This document shows, piece after piece, positions 1 to 7,311 of a stretch of DNA of 64,000 bases. The DNA comes from Planctomicrobium piriforme (lineage in GTDB: Bacteria > Planctomycetota > Planctomycetia > Planctomycetales > Planctomycetaceae). Location: contig NZ_FOQD01000006.1 of the NCBI RefSeq assembly GCF_900113665.1, positions 248,001 to 312,000 on the forward strand. Reading direction: 5' to 3'. A program made the position numbers and the translations under genes. Within the stretch, counting starts at the first letter, position 1, and each line of letters begins with the position of its first letter. Under the pieces are notes generated by a model. The model saw only the letters and a program-made list of their open reading frames with translations, was not told the origin of the DNA and searched no databases.

Positions 1-268
1 AGTCATGCTGCCAGGGTTCGGTCAGTCCGGAGCCGACTTTGGGAACGGTTTCAATCACGCGGCCGAGACGGTTTTCACGGGCGATTTCGAACTGGAAATC
101 GTGCAGCACGTCGACGGCGCGTTCCCAGACGAGTTCTTCGTTCTGCGAGGCCACGAGGAGCGGGTTGGTGACCGGCACCTGCGCAGTGCCGAACTGACTG
201 CCGCCGGGATGCAGGCATCCGAGCAGGCAGCAGAACACGCCGATCGTAAGTGAACGGATCGCGACCAC
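1..268 (-). CDS. lipoprotein of unknown function, 3' end cut off by the window edge
   Basis: The minus strand is open from a GTG at 268 to the left edge, so the C-terminus is missing. The first 18 residues form a lipoprotein signal: a short basic start (VVAIRS), a hydrophobic stretch, and the lipobox LLGC with Cys at residue 18, followed by Pro-Gly-Gly. The mature part visible (about 70 residues) is polar and begins with a QVPVTNP-type segment common in planctomycete lipoproteins that follow it with a WERAVDVLHDF helix. No enzyme motif is visible. The protein is predicted to be exported and anchored to a membrane by a diacylglyceryl-Cys. No Shine-Dalgarno is obvious before the GTG, and no in-frame stop lies close upstream, so a longer start is possible. 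Confidence 0.6.
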   Translation of the reverse strand, partial: MVAIRSLTIGVFCCLLGCLHPGGSQFGTAQVPVTNPLLVASQNEELVWERAVDVLHDFQFEIARENRLGRVIETVPKVGSGLTEPWQHD

Positions 269-452
269 GGCGACAGGAGGGTTGAATGAGGGGAGGAAGG
301 GAAGGTGCGGCAGTGTCGCAGGAAGCGGAAAACGCCGCAAGATCGATGTTGTGGTTGTAAGCTGCACGGCTGCATGCAGTTACGGGATGGCACCTGGTCG
401 TCGGGCCAGACGAGGGAGCGGCGTTGGTCAAGTCCGTCGAAATGAGAGGAAT

Positions 453-580
453 GAACCACAAATCTGACGAATGACACGAAATGGAATTCTGAGCATCTCA
501 GCAGCTGGTGGTCTCTTCCTCAGACCAGGCTGGCGGAATGCGATTGTTGATTCGTGGAATTCGGGCGATTCGTGGTTTTT
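453..580. repeat. imperfect inverted repeat in the pyrE-lipoprotein intergenic region
   Basis: The gap 269-629 has no convincing gene. It contains an imperfect long inverted repeat. The left arm near 453-490 holds AACCACAAATC, GACGAATGACACGAAAT and GGAATTC. The right arm near 549-578 reads GATTCGTGGAATTCGGGCGATTCGTGGTT, the near reverse complement. The element lies 3' of pyrE (minus strand), just downstream of its stop, and upstream of the lipoprotein. A role as a 3' mRNA hairpin is inferred. Confidence 0.5.
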
Positions 581-629
581 TCTTCTCCGGATCATGGTTG
601 TCAAGAAACTGACTGCCGTGGCCAGGAGA

Positions 630-1187
630 TCAATCGACAACCGGCGGGGTGATGCCGAAATCCTGAATCGTCAGCAGGGACTTGAGGGGTAATTGACGGG
701 CGGCGAAGTTCTTTGCGCCCCCTTCCATGCGGTCAATGATGGCCAGCACTTGCACGACTTCGCAGCCGAAATCCTGGACGCGGTCAACTGCGAGGAGTGA
801 GCTGCCGCCGGTGGTGACGACGTCTTCGACGATGGCGACTTTCATCCCGGGGACGAGGGGGCCTTCCACGAACTTGTTGGTGCCGTGCCCTTTGGATTCC
901 TTGCGGACGAGGAACCCGAGCAGGTCGCGTCCCCGTTGTGCGGCTGCGGCGAGGACGCCGGCGACGATGGGGTCGGCACCGATCGACATGCCGCCGACCG
1001 CCTGGATATTGTCGAGGTCAATGAGATCGAGCAGACCTTCGCTGACGAGTTGCAGCCCTTTGGAGTGCAGGGTGATCTGCTTGCCGTCGAGGTAATAGGT
1101 CGCCTGTTTGCCAGAGGCGAGGGTGAAGTTGCCGAACTTCAGGGCGCGTTCACGAAACAGGTTGCACAGGGCTTGTTTGTCGTACAT
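630..1187 (-). CDS. pyrE: orotate phosphoribosyltransferase
   Basis: This cytoplasmic enzyme of de novo pyrimidine synthesis joins orotate and PRPP to give OMP and pyrophosphate. The 185-residue product has the type I PRTase fold signature VAIVEDVVTTGGSS at residues 117-130 (PRPP-binding loop, with the acidic pair ED) and the catalytic flexible loop RKESKGHGTNKFVEG around residues 95-109 with conserved Lys and His. The start at ATG 1187 (MYDKQ) is preferred over an upstream in-frame start at 1232, because the 15 extra residues are low-complexity and the family normally begins at this helix. Length is normal for PyrE. No operon partner is seen; the next minus-strand gene upstream is a zinc-ribbon ORF about 130 bases away. 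Confidence 0.95.
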   Translation of the reverse strand: MYDKQALCNLFRERALKFGNFTLASGKQATYYLDGKQITLHSKGLQLVSEGLLDLIDLDNIQAVGGMSIGADPIVAGVLAAAAQRGRDLLGFLVRKESKGHGTNKFVEGPLVPGMKVAIVEDVVTTGGSSLLAVDRVQDFGCEVVQVLAIIDRMEGGAKNFAARQLPLKSLLTIQDFGITPPVVD

Positions 1188-1314
1188 GGGAGGGCTCACT
1201 CGCGTCGATGCAGATCCGGGCGCGGTTCCCATGCTAACGGGTCAGCGGTGAATTGGAAGCGGCGCGGGACCGCGGCCTGCGATCCGGTTCCGCCCATTCC
1301 AAAAGAGCCTGCTG

Positions 1315-1605
1315 TCAGATGGAACTGAGAGATTCTCGCGGGAACCGCATGATTCTGGGTGAGTCAATGGATTCGGAGCGGTGAAAGACGAACCGCAGCC
1401 CGCAAGCACCGCATTCGAGTTCTGTGCCGATGCGTTCGGATTGCAGGAGAATCGCCTGAATCAGCCGGTTTCCGCACAGGCCTGTGGCGAGGGCAATCGG
1501 CTGCTGGCAACTGGGACAGACGAGCGGCAGCGAGCGATTCAGTAGTCGTGGCTGCAGTTCGTGGCTGTGGTCATCGCCGGCATGCCGACACAGTTCGATC
1601 GTCAT
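1315..1605 (-). CDS. small zinc-ribbon-like protein, hypothetical
   Basis: This 96-residue reading frame has two Cys pairs spaced like a zinc ribbon: CPSC at residues 30-33 and CGAC at 65-68, with an extra Cys at 44. The intervening segment (LATGLCGNRLIQAIL and an ERIGTELE strand) is consistent with a two-knuckle zinc-binding fold. The N-terminus is His-rich (CRHAGDDHSHE). I do not recognise the family. It could be a regulator or an RNA/DNA-binding accessory, but nothing in the sequence decides this. The ATG at 1605 has no strong ribosome binding site. It is kept as a gene because the Cys pattern is unlikely to arise in a non-coding frame and no better frame overlaps it. Confidence 0.5.
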   Translation of the reverse strand: MTIELCRHAGDDHSHELQPRLLNRSLPLVCPSCQQPIALATGLCGNRLIQAILLQSERIGTELECGACGLRFVFHRSESIDSPRIMRFPRESLSSI

Positions 1606-1753
1606 GAAACACGCACTTTCAGGTCAAAGGACTGAAGCGGGCCATGCGTGTTATCGAGGCGGGTGTGACAGCTAGGTGGCACTGCTGATTTAGCAAGGAG
1701 CAATTTTTAGAGAAGTTTTTCGCACTGGTGCGAGATTGCCGCACTATGAAAGT

Positions 1754-1847
1754 AGTTTTCAGTTGTCAGTTTGAAACACATGAAACGATCACGAAATGTG
1801 CCTTCGCCAGGCACTCAGTCTGAACTGAATACTGACAACTGAAAACT
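1754..1847. repeat. 94-bp element with perfect 17-bp terminal inverted repeats (TCAGTTGTCAG family)
   Basis: Bases 1754-1770 (AGTTTTCAGTTGTCAGT) and 1831-1847 (ACTGACAACTGAAAACT) are exact reverse complements, separated by 60 bases. The left arm continues as TTGAAACAC. The same arm plus TTGAAACAC recurs at 3429-3454, and a reverse copy lies at 29907-29992. The element sits 3' of the TPR gene, ending 17 bases before its stop codon complement. Confidence 0.75.
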
Positions 1848-1863
1848 TGGTAACACTGAATGA

Positions 1864-3291
1864 CTACTTCGGCAACGAGGCAGACTGGCCCAGGGCGACC
1901 ATGGCGCCGCGGTAAGCGGACAGCTTGGGGAGCTTACGCTGGGTCGCTTGCTTGAAGTAAGCGACGGCATCTGCGCCGCGACCACGACGCTGCAGTTCCA
2001 TCCCAATGAAGTAGTAGCCTTCACAAAGCTGGGCATTACGGGCGTTCTGATCGGTCGCACTGACCGACTGCAGCAACTGGGTGGCGTCGACTTTGCCGAG
2101 CTGGAACAGCAGCAGGTTATCGACCCAGTCGCGGGACGTGTCGGATTTGGCCAGCACATCCTGGTAGGCGGCCGAGTCGACCTGTTGCAGCCGCATTTCA
2201 CAGGCGAGCTTCCAGGGAACCAGAAACCGCAGTTTGCTGTCGAGCTTCAGAGCCGTCTTGAACGAAGACAATGCCCCAGGGAAATCGAGGGTGAAGAACT
2301 GGGCAAAGCCGAGGTCGGCATAAGCCATCGGGCTCTGCGGGGCCATCTGCACGACCTGACGATAGTCGGCCAGAGCGTCCTGTGATTTTTCCTGATTGAG
2401 CCGGGCGGTGGCCCGCAGGCTGAGGGCGCCAATCTGCTGGGGATCGATGGTGATCGCCTGAGTCAGAGCGGCTTCGGCTCCGGCGGCGTCGCCGTTTTCG
2501 AGCAGGGCAAACCCGCGATTGATATAGGCCGGGAGGAACTTGGGATCGATCTGGACCGCCTTGTTGAAGTCGCCGATTGCTTCCTGGGTGCGACCGATCG
2601 ACTGCAGGTACATGCCGCGATTGTTGTAGGTGAGGGCGTTGTCGGGAAACTCGTCAACCACTTTGCCGTAAGCGGCAATCGCTTCGGCTGGGGTCTTGGT
2701 GCGGGCAGCCAGATCCGCCATGAGCATGTGAGCAGCAAGGTGCTTGGGCGAAAGCTTAAGGACTTCCTGCAGGTCGAGCTCCGACGCTTTGAAGTCCTTG
2801 AGCTGCATGTTGGCCTGGGCGCGCTGATAGATCAGGTTTGCCCGTTGCTCGGGAGTGAGGTCATCCCGGTCGAGCACCGAGTCGGCGACGGTCCGCGCGG
2901 TCTGAGCGTGGACGGTTTTGCCTTCCAGGGCCGAAAGGTGGCTCATGCCGTAGATGTAGGGGAGATAGTATTCGGCTTTCCCCTTGCCTTCGTGGCGAAT
3001 GCCTTCGCGCGAGTCGGCAATTCCCTGGCGAACGAGTTCGTCATTCCCCATCAGGATGCCGAGTTCGACGCGGCTGCTGCCGCGGAGATAGAGGGCTACA
3101 TGGTCGGTCGGGGCCTGAGCCAGTGCGCGATCGCAAAGCTGGATTGCTTTGGGAAAATCGCGGTTGCGATAGGCGGTGTCCGCCTGATCTTTAATGGTGT
3201 CGAGTTCTGACGGAGCCTGGAACGCGAGTGCTGGACCAGCACACGCCAACAACGCCAGACACAGCAGCAGACTCCTGAACGCACGAGACAT
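1864..3291 (-). CDS. secreted tetratricopeptide-repeat protein
   Basis: This 475-residue product has a clear Sec signal peptide (MSRAFRSLLLCLALLACAGPALAFQ, in two parts: basic start, then about 15 hydrophobic residues and an ALA cleavage site near 23). The rest is almost all TPR helices. Recognisable 34-residue units include AYRNRDFPKAIQLCDRALAQ, the NNRGMYLQSIGRTQEAIGDF unit, YINRGFALLENGDAAGAEAAL and YADLGFAQFFTLDFPGALSSF. It is predicted to be a periplasmic protein-protein interaction scaffold; partners are unknown. The ATG at 3291 is chosen because AGGAG lies 8 bases upstream and the signal peptide starts there. An upstream start at 3342 would add 17 residues in front of the signal. Confidence 0.85.
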   Translation of the reverse strand: MSRAFRSLLLCLALLACAGPALAFQAPSELDTIKDQADTAYRNRDFPKAIQLCDRALAQAPTDHVALYLRGSSRVELGILMGNDELVRQGIADSREGIRHEGKGKAEYYLPYIYGMSHLSALEGKTVHAQTARTVADSVLDRDDLTPEQRANLIYQRAQANMQLKDFKASELDLQEVLKLSPKHLAAHMLMADLAARTKTPAEAIAAYGKVVDEFPDNALTYNNRGMYLQSIGRTQEAIGDFNKAVQIDPKFLPAYINRGFALLENGDAAGAEAALTQAITIDPQQIGALSLRATARLNQEKSQDALADYRQVVQMAPQSPMAYADLGFAQFFTLDFPGALSSFKTALKLDSKLRFLVPWKLACEMRLQQVDSAAYQDVLAKSDTSRDWVDNLLLFQLGKVDATQLLQSVSATDQNARNAQLCEGYYFIGMELQRRGRGADAVAYFKQATQRKLPKLSAYRGAMVALGQSASLPK

Positions 3292-3640
3292 TTTCCCAAC
3301 TCCTTCCGGGCGAATGACCAACGATGGCACCCGTGTTACCAAAAATGGCCGATTTGCGGCAAGTGCAGACGGGGGAGAGCGTGGATCTGGGCGATTTGGG
3401 GATTGTTTGTGAGGAGTTTTCAGTCGTCAGTTTTCAGTTGTCAGTTTGAAACACCTGGAATGATCGCGTGATGTCTCTTTTCACGCGACTCGTTCTAACG
3501 GAACACTCAGGACAGATCATCTGTTACTGCTGGGTGAGGGATAGAGATCCCGCAGACTGGTGAACAAGTCGTCCGCCCTTCTGGTATGCTCTTTTGCAGG
3601 AAACGTATTCGAAATTTGTCCCGATCAGCGGATTGGCAGC
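3292..3640. other. divergent intergenic region between the TPR gene and the Uma2 gene, with one TCAGTTGTCAG repeat arm
   Basis: No gene is seen in this stretch between divergent starts at 3291 and 3641. It holds a single arm of the repeat also present at 1754-1847: AGTTTTCAGTTGTCAGT at 3429-3445, followed by TTGAAACAC. A TCAGTCGTCAG half-copy stands directly before it. The remainder is unremarkable and probably contains both promoters, though no convincing -35/-10 pair was found. Confidence 0.5.
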
Positions 3641-4228
3641 ATGTCAGTCTCAGCTCTGAAACGTCTGAGTGCGGATGAATATCTTGCGATTGAGCGGGCG
3701 GCCGAGACCAAGAGCGACTTCTACAATGGAGTCATGTCTGCCAGGAGTCTGGCGTGTGAACCTGAGGTTCTGATCGCGACCAACCTCTCGACTGCGCTGG
3801 GAAATGCTCTGACTTGCGGTCGCTATCGGGTTTACGGGAGTGATTTGCGTCTGAAGACGCCGACCGGACTCTACACTTACCCCGACGTGACCGTGGCTTG
3901 CGGTTCGCCGAAGTTTCTCGATGGCCGCCGGGACACGCTGCTGAATCCGCTGGCGATCTTCGAAGTCCTGTCCCCTTCGACCGAAGCCTATGATCGGGGC
4001 AAGAAGTTCGAACACTTCCGGCACGTTGACTCGCTGCAGTCGTATGTGCTGGTGGCACGGGATCGGCGGTCGGTGGAAGTTTACAGCCGCCAGGAGAGCG
4101 GCTGGCTGCTGACGACGGCCGTATCAGGCGAGGTTGCCATTCCGGCTCTGGATGTCGTGCTGAAACTCGATGAACTCTATACGTTCGTCGAACTACCCCC
4201 GAGTGAGCCGCTGCCGGATGTGGGCTGA
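3641..4228 (+). CDS. Uma2 family (DUF820) endonuclease-fold protein
   Basis: This 195-residue protein of the Uma2/DUF820 family has a PD-(D/E)xK nuclease fold and is expanded in cyanobacteria and planctomycetes. Family hallmarks visible are the N-terminal LSADEYLAIERAAETKSDFYNG segment (around residues 8-29), the YTYPDVTV motif with the catalytic Asp, the IFEVLSPST motif with the catalytic Glu, and a downstream YDRGKKFEHFR with Lys residues. No target or biological role is established for most members. The ATG at 3641 is preferred to the upstream in-frame start at 3560 because family members begin near MSVSALKRLSADEY. An AT-rich hairpin repeat starts right after the stop codon. Confidence 0.85.
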   Translation: MSVSALKRLSADEYLAIERAAETKSDFYNGVMSARSLACEPEVLIATNLSTALGNALTCGRYRVYGSDLRLKTPTGLYTYPDVTVACGSPKFLDGRRDTLLNPLAIFEVLSPSTEAYDRGKKFEHFRHVDSLQSYVLVARDRRSVEVYSRQESGWLLTTAVSGEVAIPALDVVLKLDELYTFVELPPSEPLPDVG

Positions 4229-4232
4229 TGCG

Positions 4233-4366
4233 AAAAATCCAAATCACAAGCACCAAAATTCAAACAAAACTCAATGATCAAAATCTCAAAGGCCTAGACA
4301 GTCTCTTCGTTTCCTTCATTTTTTGATTTTGTTTGAGATTTGGAATTTGGCGCCTGGATTTTTCTA
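4233..4366. repeat. AT-rich long inverted repeat, copy E1 (AAGCACCAAAATTC family)
   Basis: The left arm (AATCCAAATCACAAGCACCAAA and onward) and right arm (GTTTGAGATTTGGAATTTGGCGCCTGGATTTTT) are imperfect reverse complements around a roughly 40-base centre. It begins 5 bases after the stop codon of the Uma2 gene. Related copies lie at 8511-8647, 15463-15597, 35327-35387 (one arm only) and 36097-36205. Confidence 0.75.
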
Positions 4367-4450
4367 TCTCATGCCTGCCCGAACGGAGGCCACGCTCTAC
4401 CATGGCGGTATTGATCCCGGTGATGCCACTGTCTGCGCAAGGCTGCTTTG

Positions 4451-6532
4451 ATGTCTCATGCTTCCCCTCACGACCGCCCGGCTAATCGGCTGGCGCAGGA
4501 AACCAGTCCTTATCTGTTGCAGCATGCGCACAATCCGGTGGACTGGCACCCGTGGGGTGACGAGGCGTTTGCGAAGGCGGCTGCCGAGAACAAGCCGATT
4601 TTTCTGTCAGTCGGCTACAGCGCCTGCCACTGGTGTCATGTGATGGAGCGAGAGAGCTTTGAAAATGAAGGGATCGCGGCCTACCTGAACGAGCACTATG
4701 TCTCGATCAAAGTGGACCGGGAAGAGCGGCCGGACGTCGATCAGATCTATATGTCGGCGGTGCAACTGATCACCCGTCGCGGCGGCTGGCCGATGTCGGT
4801 GTTTCTGACGCCGGAAAAGAAACCGTTTTACGGCGGCACCTATTGGCCGCCGACCTCACGGATGGGCATGCCGGGGTTTCGGGATATTCTCGTCAAGCTG
4901 CACGATTACTGGGTCAACAAGCGGGATGAAGTCGAGAACAGTGCCGACCAGTTGGTCGGCGCGATTGACGATCTCGCGGCGCCTGAGTTCGTATCGGCGG
5001 AGTTGAATCCTGAGACGATTCAGCAGGCGACCGCGGCGCTGGTGCAGTCAGCCGATCGGGTGCATGGCGGTTTTGGCGGTGCTCCCAAGTTTCCGCATGC
5101 GATGGACATTCGTGTCTTGTTGCGGGGCTGGAAGCGATTTGGCGATGACAATGCTCTGCAGACGGCGCTGCTGACGCTGAGCAAGATGGCGCACGGCGGG
5201 ATTTATGACCACCTCGGTGGCGGATTCCATCGCTATTCGACGGACGCATTCTGGCTCGTCCCGCACTTTGAAAAGATGCTGTACGACAACGCCCTGCTGG
5301 TCCCGGCGTATCTCGAGGCGTTTCAGATCAGCCGGGATGCCGGTTACGCGACTGTGGTGCGGGAGACGCTGGATTATGTGCTGCGGGAGATGACCGCTCC
5401 GGAAGGGGGCTTTTACAGTACGCAGGATGCGGATAGTGAAGGGGTCGAGGGTAAGTTCTTCGTTTGGACGGAAAAAGAAATCCTGGAAGTCCTGGGACCA
5501 CTCGACGGGGAACTGTTCAACGATTGCTATGACGTCTCGCCGCGGGGGAACTGGGAAGGGCATTCGATTCTGAATCGGCCCAGAGGCTGGTCGGAACTGG
5601 CGGCGCTGCATGGGATGCCGCTCGAAGATCTGGAAGCACGGCTGAAGGGTAGTCGCGAAACTCTGCTGCGAGTGCGCGGTGAACGTGTGTGGCCTGGTCG
5701 CGACGACAAGATTCTCTCAGGCTGGAACGGCATGATGATCGCCGCCTTCGCACAGGCGTCGCTGGTGCTGGACGAGCCGCGTTATCGAGAGGCGGCCGTC
5801 AAAGGGTGTGAATTTGTCCTTGGACAGATGCGGGACGGCGCGGGACGGTTGCTGCATAGCTGGAAAGAGGGACGAGCCCGATTCGCGGCCTACCTGGACG
5901 ATTACGCGTGCCTGATTGACGGTCTGGTTGAAACATTTCAGGCGAGCGGTCGGGTTGATTTTCTGGATGCCGCGCAGCAACTGGCCGAGGATGCGATCGA
6001 GCATTTCGCGGACAAGGAACAGGGAGGGTTCTTCTATACAGCGAACGATCACGAACAGTTAATAACGAGAACGAAGGATTCGCAGGACAATGCCACGCCG
6101 TCTGGAAACGGGATGATGGCCACGGCGCTTTTGAAGCTGGCCCGGCTGACGAGTCGGGCGGATCTAGAAGAGAGTGCGGTGCGGACTTTGGATTATCTGT
6201 CAGGGTTGCTGGCGGAGCATCCGCGAGCTGCAGGTCAGGCGCTGATTGCGCTGGATGCCCTGCTGGGGCCGTCGCCGGAGATTGTAATCAGCGACGCCGG
6301 CGACGGCCTGGCGGACCAACTGGCGAGAAAAGTGTGGGATGCGTTTCTGCCGAACAAGGTTTACGCCCGACGCAGCAAGTCGGACGCATCGACGCTGGAG
6401 TTATTCGCCGGCAAGGAGAGCGGAGCGACGTCCCAGCTGTTTCTCTGCGACCGGGGAGCGTGTCAGACGCCGGTGTCTGATCTGGCGGAAGCGGAACTCA
6501 AGATCGGCACTCTGGCCGGGCATTCGTCCTGA
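4451..6532 (+). CDS. DUF255 / YyaL-type thioredoxin-domain protein (SSP411-like)
   Basis: This 693-residue protein belongs to the widespread YyaL/SSP411 family: an N-terminal thioredoxin-like DUF255 domain followed by an alpha/alpha six-hairpin-like domain. The DUF255 signature is complete: NRLAQETSPYLLQHAHNPVDW at residues 12-32, then SACHWCHVM with the CxxC Cys at 59 and 62, then RPDVDQIYM and GGWPMSVFLTPEKKPFYGGTY. The C-terminal two-thirds carry HFEKMLYDNALL, DADSEGVEGKFFVWT and the family's DDYACLIDGL motif. The biochemical role is not settled in the family; redox or carbohydrate-related functions have been proposed. ATG 4451 is taken; a TTG directly before it is less likely. AAGG lies about 9 bases upstream. 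Confidence 0.9.
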   Translation: MSHASPHDRPANRLAQETSPYLLQHAHNPVDWHPWGDEAFAKAAAENKPIFLSVGYSACHWCHVMERESFENEGIAAYLNEHYVSIKVDREERPDVDQIYMSAVQLITRRGGWPMSVFLTPEKKPFYGGTYWPPTSRMGMPGFRDILVKLHDYWVNKRDEVENSADQLVGAIDDLAAPEFVSAELNPETIQQATAALVQSADRVHGGFGGAPKFPHAMDIRVLLRGWKRFGDDNALQTALLTLSKMAHGGIYDHLGGGFHRYSTDAFWLVPHFEKMLYDNALLVPAYLEAFQISRDAGYATVVRETLDYVLREMTAPEGGFYSTQDADSEGVEGKFFVWTEKEILEVLGPLDGELFNDCYDVSPRGNWEGHSILNRPRGWSELAALHGMPLEDLEARLKGSRETLLRVRGERVWPGRDDKILSGWNGMMIAAFAQASLVLDEPRYREAAVKGCEFVLGQMRDGAGRLLHSWKEGRARFAAYLDDYACLIDGLVETFQASGRVDFLDAAQQLAEDAIEHFADKEQGGFFYTANDHEQLITRTKDSQDNATPSGNGMMATALLKLARLTSRADLEESAVRTLDYLSGLLAEHPRAAGQALIALDALLGPSPEIVISDAGDGLADQLARKVWDAFLPNKVYARRSKSDASTLELFAGKESGATSQLFLCDRGACQTPVSDLAEAELKIGTLAGHSS

Positions 6533-6570
6533 AGGGCGCTGCTTGTGCTCTGTCATGACTCAGAATTCCG

Positions 6571-6642
6571 GTGCCACTGCCTTTGCCAGTGTAATGCAAG
6601 TAACTGCTTCATCCGGAGATGCATTGGCAGAGCCAGTGGCAC
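6571..6642. repeat. GTGCCACTG inverted repeat downstream of the DUF255 gene
   Basis: GTGCCACTGCCTTTGCCAGTG at 6571-6591 is the near reverse complement of CATTGGCAGAGCCAGTGGCAC at 6622-6642, giving a long stem with about 30 bases between the arms. It lies 38 bases after the stop codon, so a 3' mRNA hairpin or terminator-like role is plausible. Only one copy was seen here. Confidence 0.65.
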
Positions 6643-6696
6643 ACTGTCCGAAGATCAAGCATTGACAATGCACTCAATCGAAATTGCGTCCGCGTC

Positions 6697-6915
6697 TCAG
6701 TCCTGAGTGATGCGGGGGCAGGCCTGATTGCGGCGTTCGATCATCATCTGGATGCGGCGGCGGCAGGACATACAGCCGCCCCCAGCGCCGCAGGCTTCGC
6801 GAACTTCGAGGAACGTTGATGCGCCGAGCAGGGTGACGCAGTCATCGACGGTCGACTGCCGCACCTGAAGGCAATGGCAGAGGACGGGATCGGCGGGGGC
6901 AACGGTGTGAGCCAT
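6697..6915 (-). CDS. BFD-like [2Fe-2S]-binding protein
   Basis: This 72-residue protein resembles bacterioferritin-associated ferredoxin and the BFD-like [2Fe-2S] domain. The four expected ligands are present as C13-x-C15 (VLCHCLQV) and C48-x2-C51 (GGCMSC), with extra Cys at 26 and 42. The segment between holds the usual helix-helix fold (TVDDCVTLLGASTFLEVREACG). The known family role is electron transfer to bacterioferritin for iron release, or use as a small Fe-S adaptor. No bacterioferritin gene is in the window, so the partner is unknown. The ATG at 6915 lacks a strong ribosome binding site. It stands alone, convergent with the DUF255 gene. Confidence 0.75.
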   Translation of the reverse strand: MAHTVAPADPVLCHCLQVRQSTVDDCVTLLGASTFLEVREACGAGGGCMSCRRRIQMMIERRNQACPRITQD

Positions 6916-7133
6916 GGTGGGGAGCGTGCCAGCGAGGATCAGGATTGCTCTTGAGACTCAGTCTCATGTTGCACAAGTGTATTCGGCATTCCTCAGGCAG
7001 GTCAATCAAGAATTTCAGGGATTTTCGGCATCCGCGGCAGTGCGGCATCAGGAAACTTGTGATTCCCGCAAACTCTTCTCAAGTCGTGTCTTACGCTCGG
7101 AATGCAGGTCTTGAAGTGCTCACCGCCGGCTGC

Positions 7134-7162
7134 TTGACATTGCGCATTGCCCCGGTTACAAC
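7134..7162 (+). promoter_or_regulatory. sigma-70 type promoter candidate for pheA
   Basis: TTGACA at 7134-7139 and TACAAC at 7157-7162 are separated by exactly 17 bases. The match is perfect for the -35 box and 4 of 6 for the -10 box. The predicted transcript would start near 7169, leaving a leader of about 140 bases before pheA. No leader peptide or riboswitch was recognised in it. The rest of the gap 6916-7311 shows nothing else. Confidence 0.6.
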
Positions 7163-7311
7163 GTGACTCCAACGTCTTGCAGGGACACGGGTTATCAAAA
7201 TGACGCAGGCCCTTGGTGGGAGCCGCAATGTCATTCTGACGGATCCGAATATCGGTCATGGAGTGAGATCGCTCGCCTGATTTCTCCTTCCGCAGAAAAG
7301 ACACCGGTCAC

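Noticed and set aside
7163..7311. Leader of pheA as an attenuator or T-box
   Set aside because: No Phe-rich leader peptide, T-box motif or terminator/antiterminator pair could be seen.
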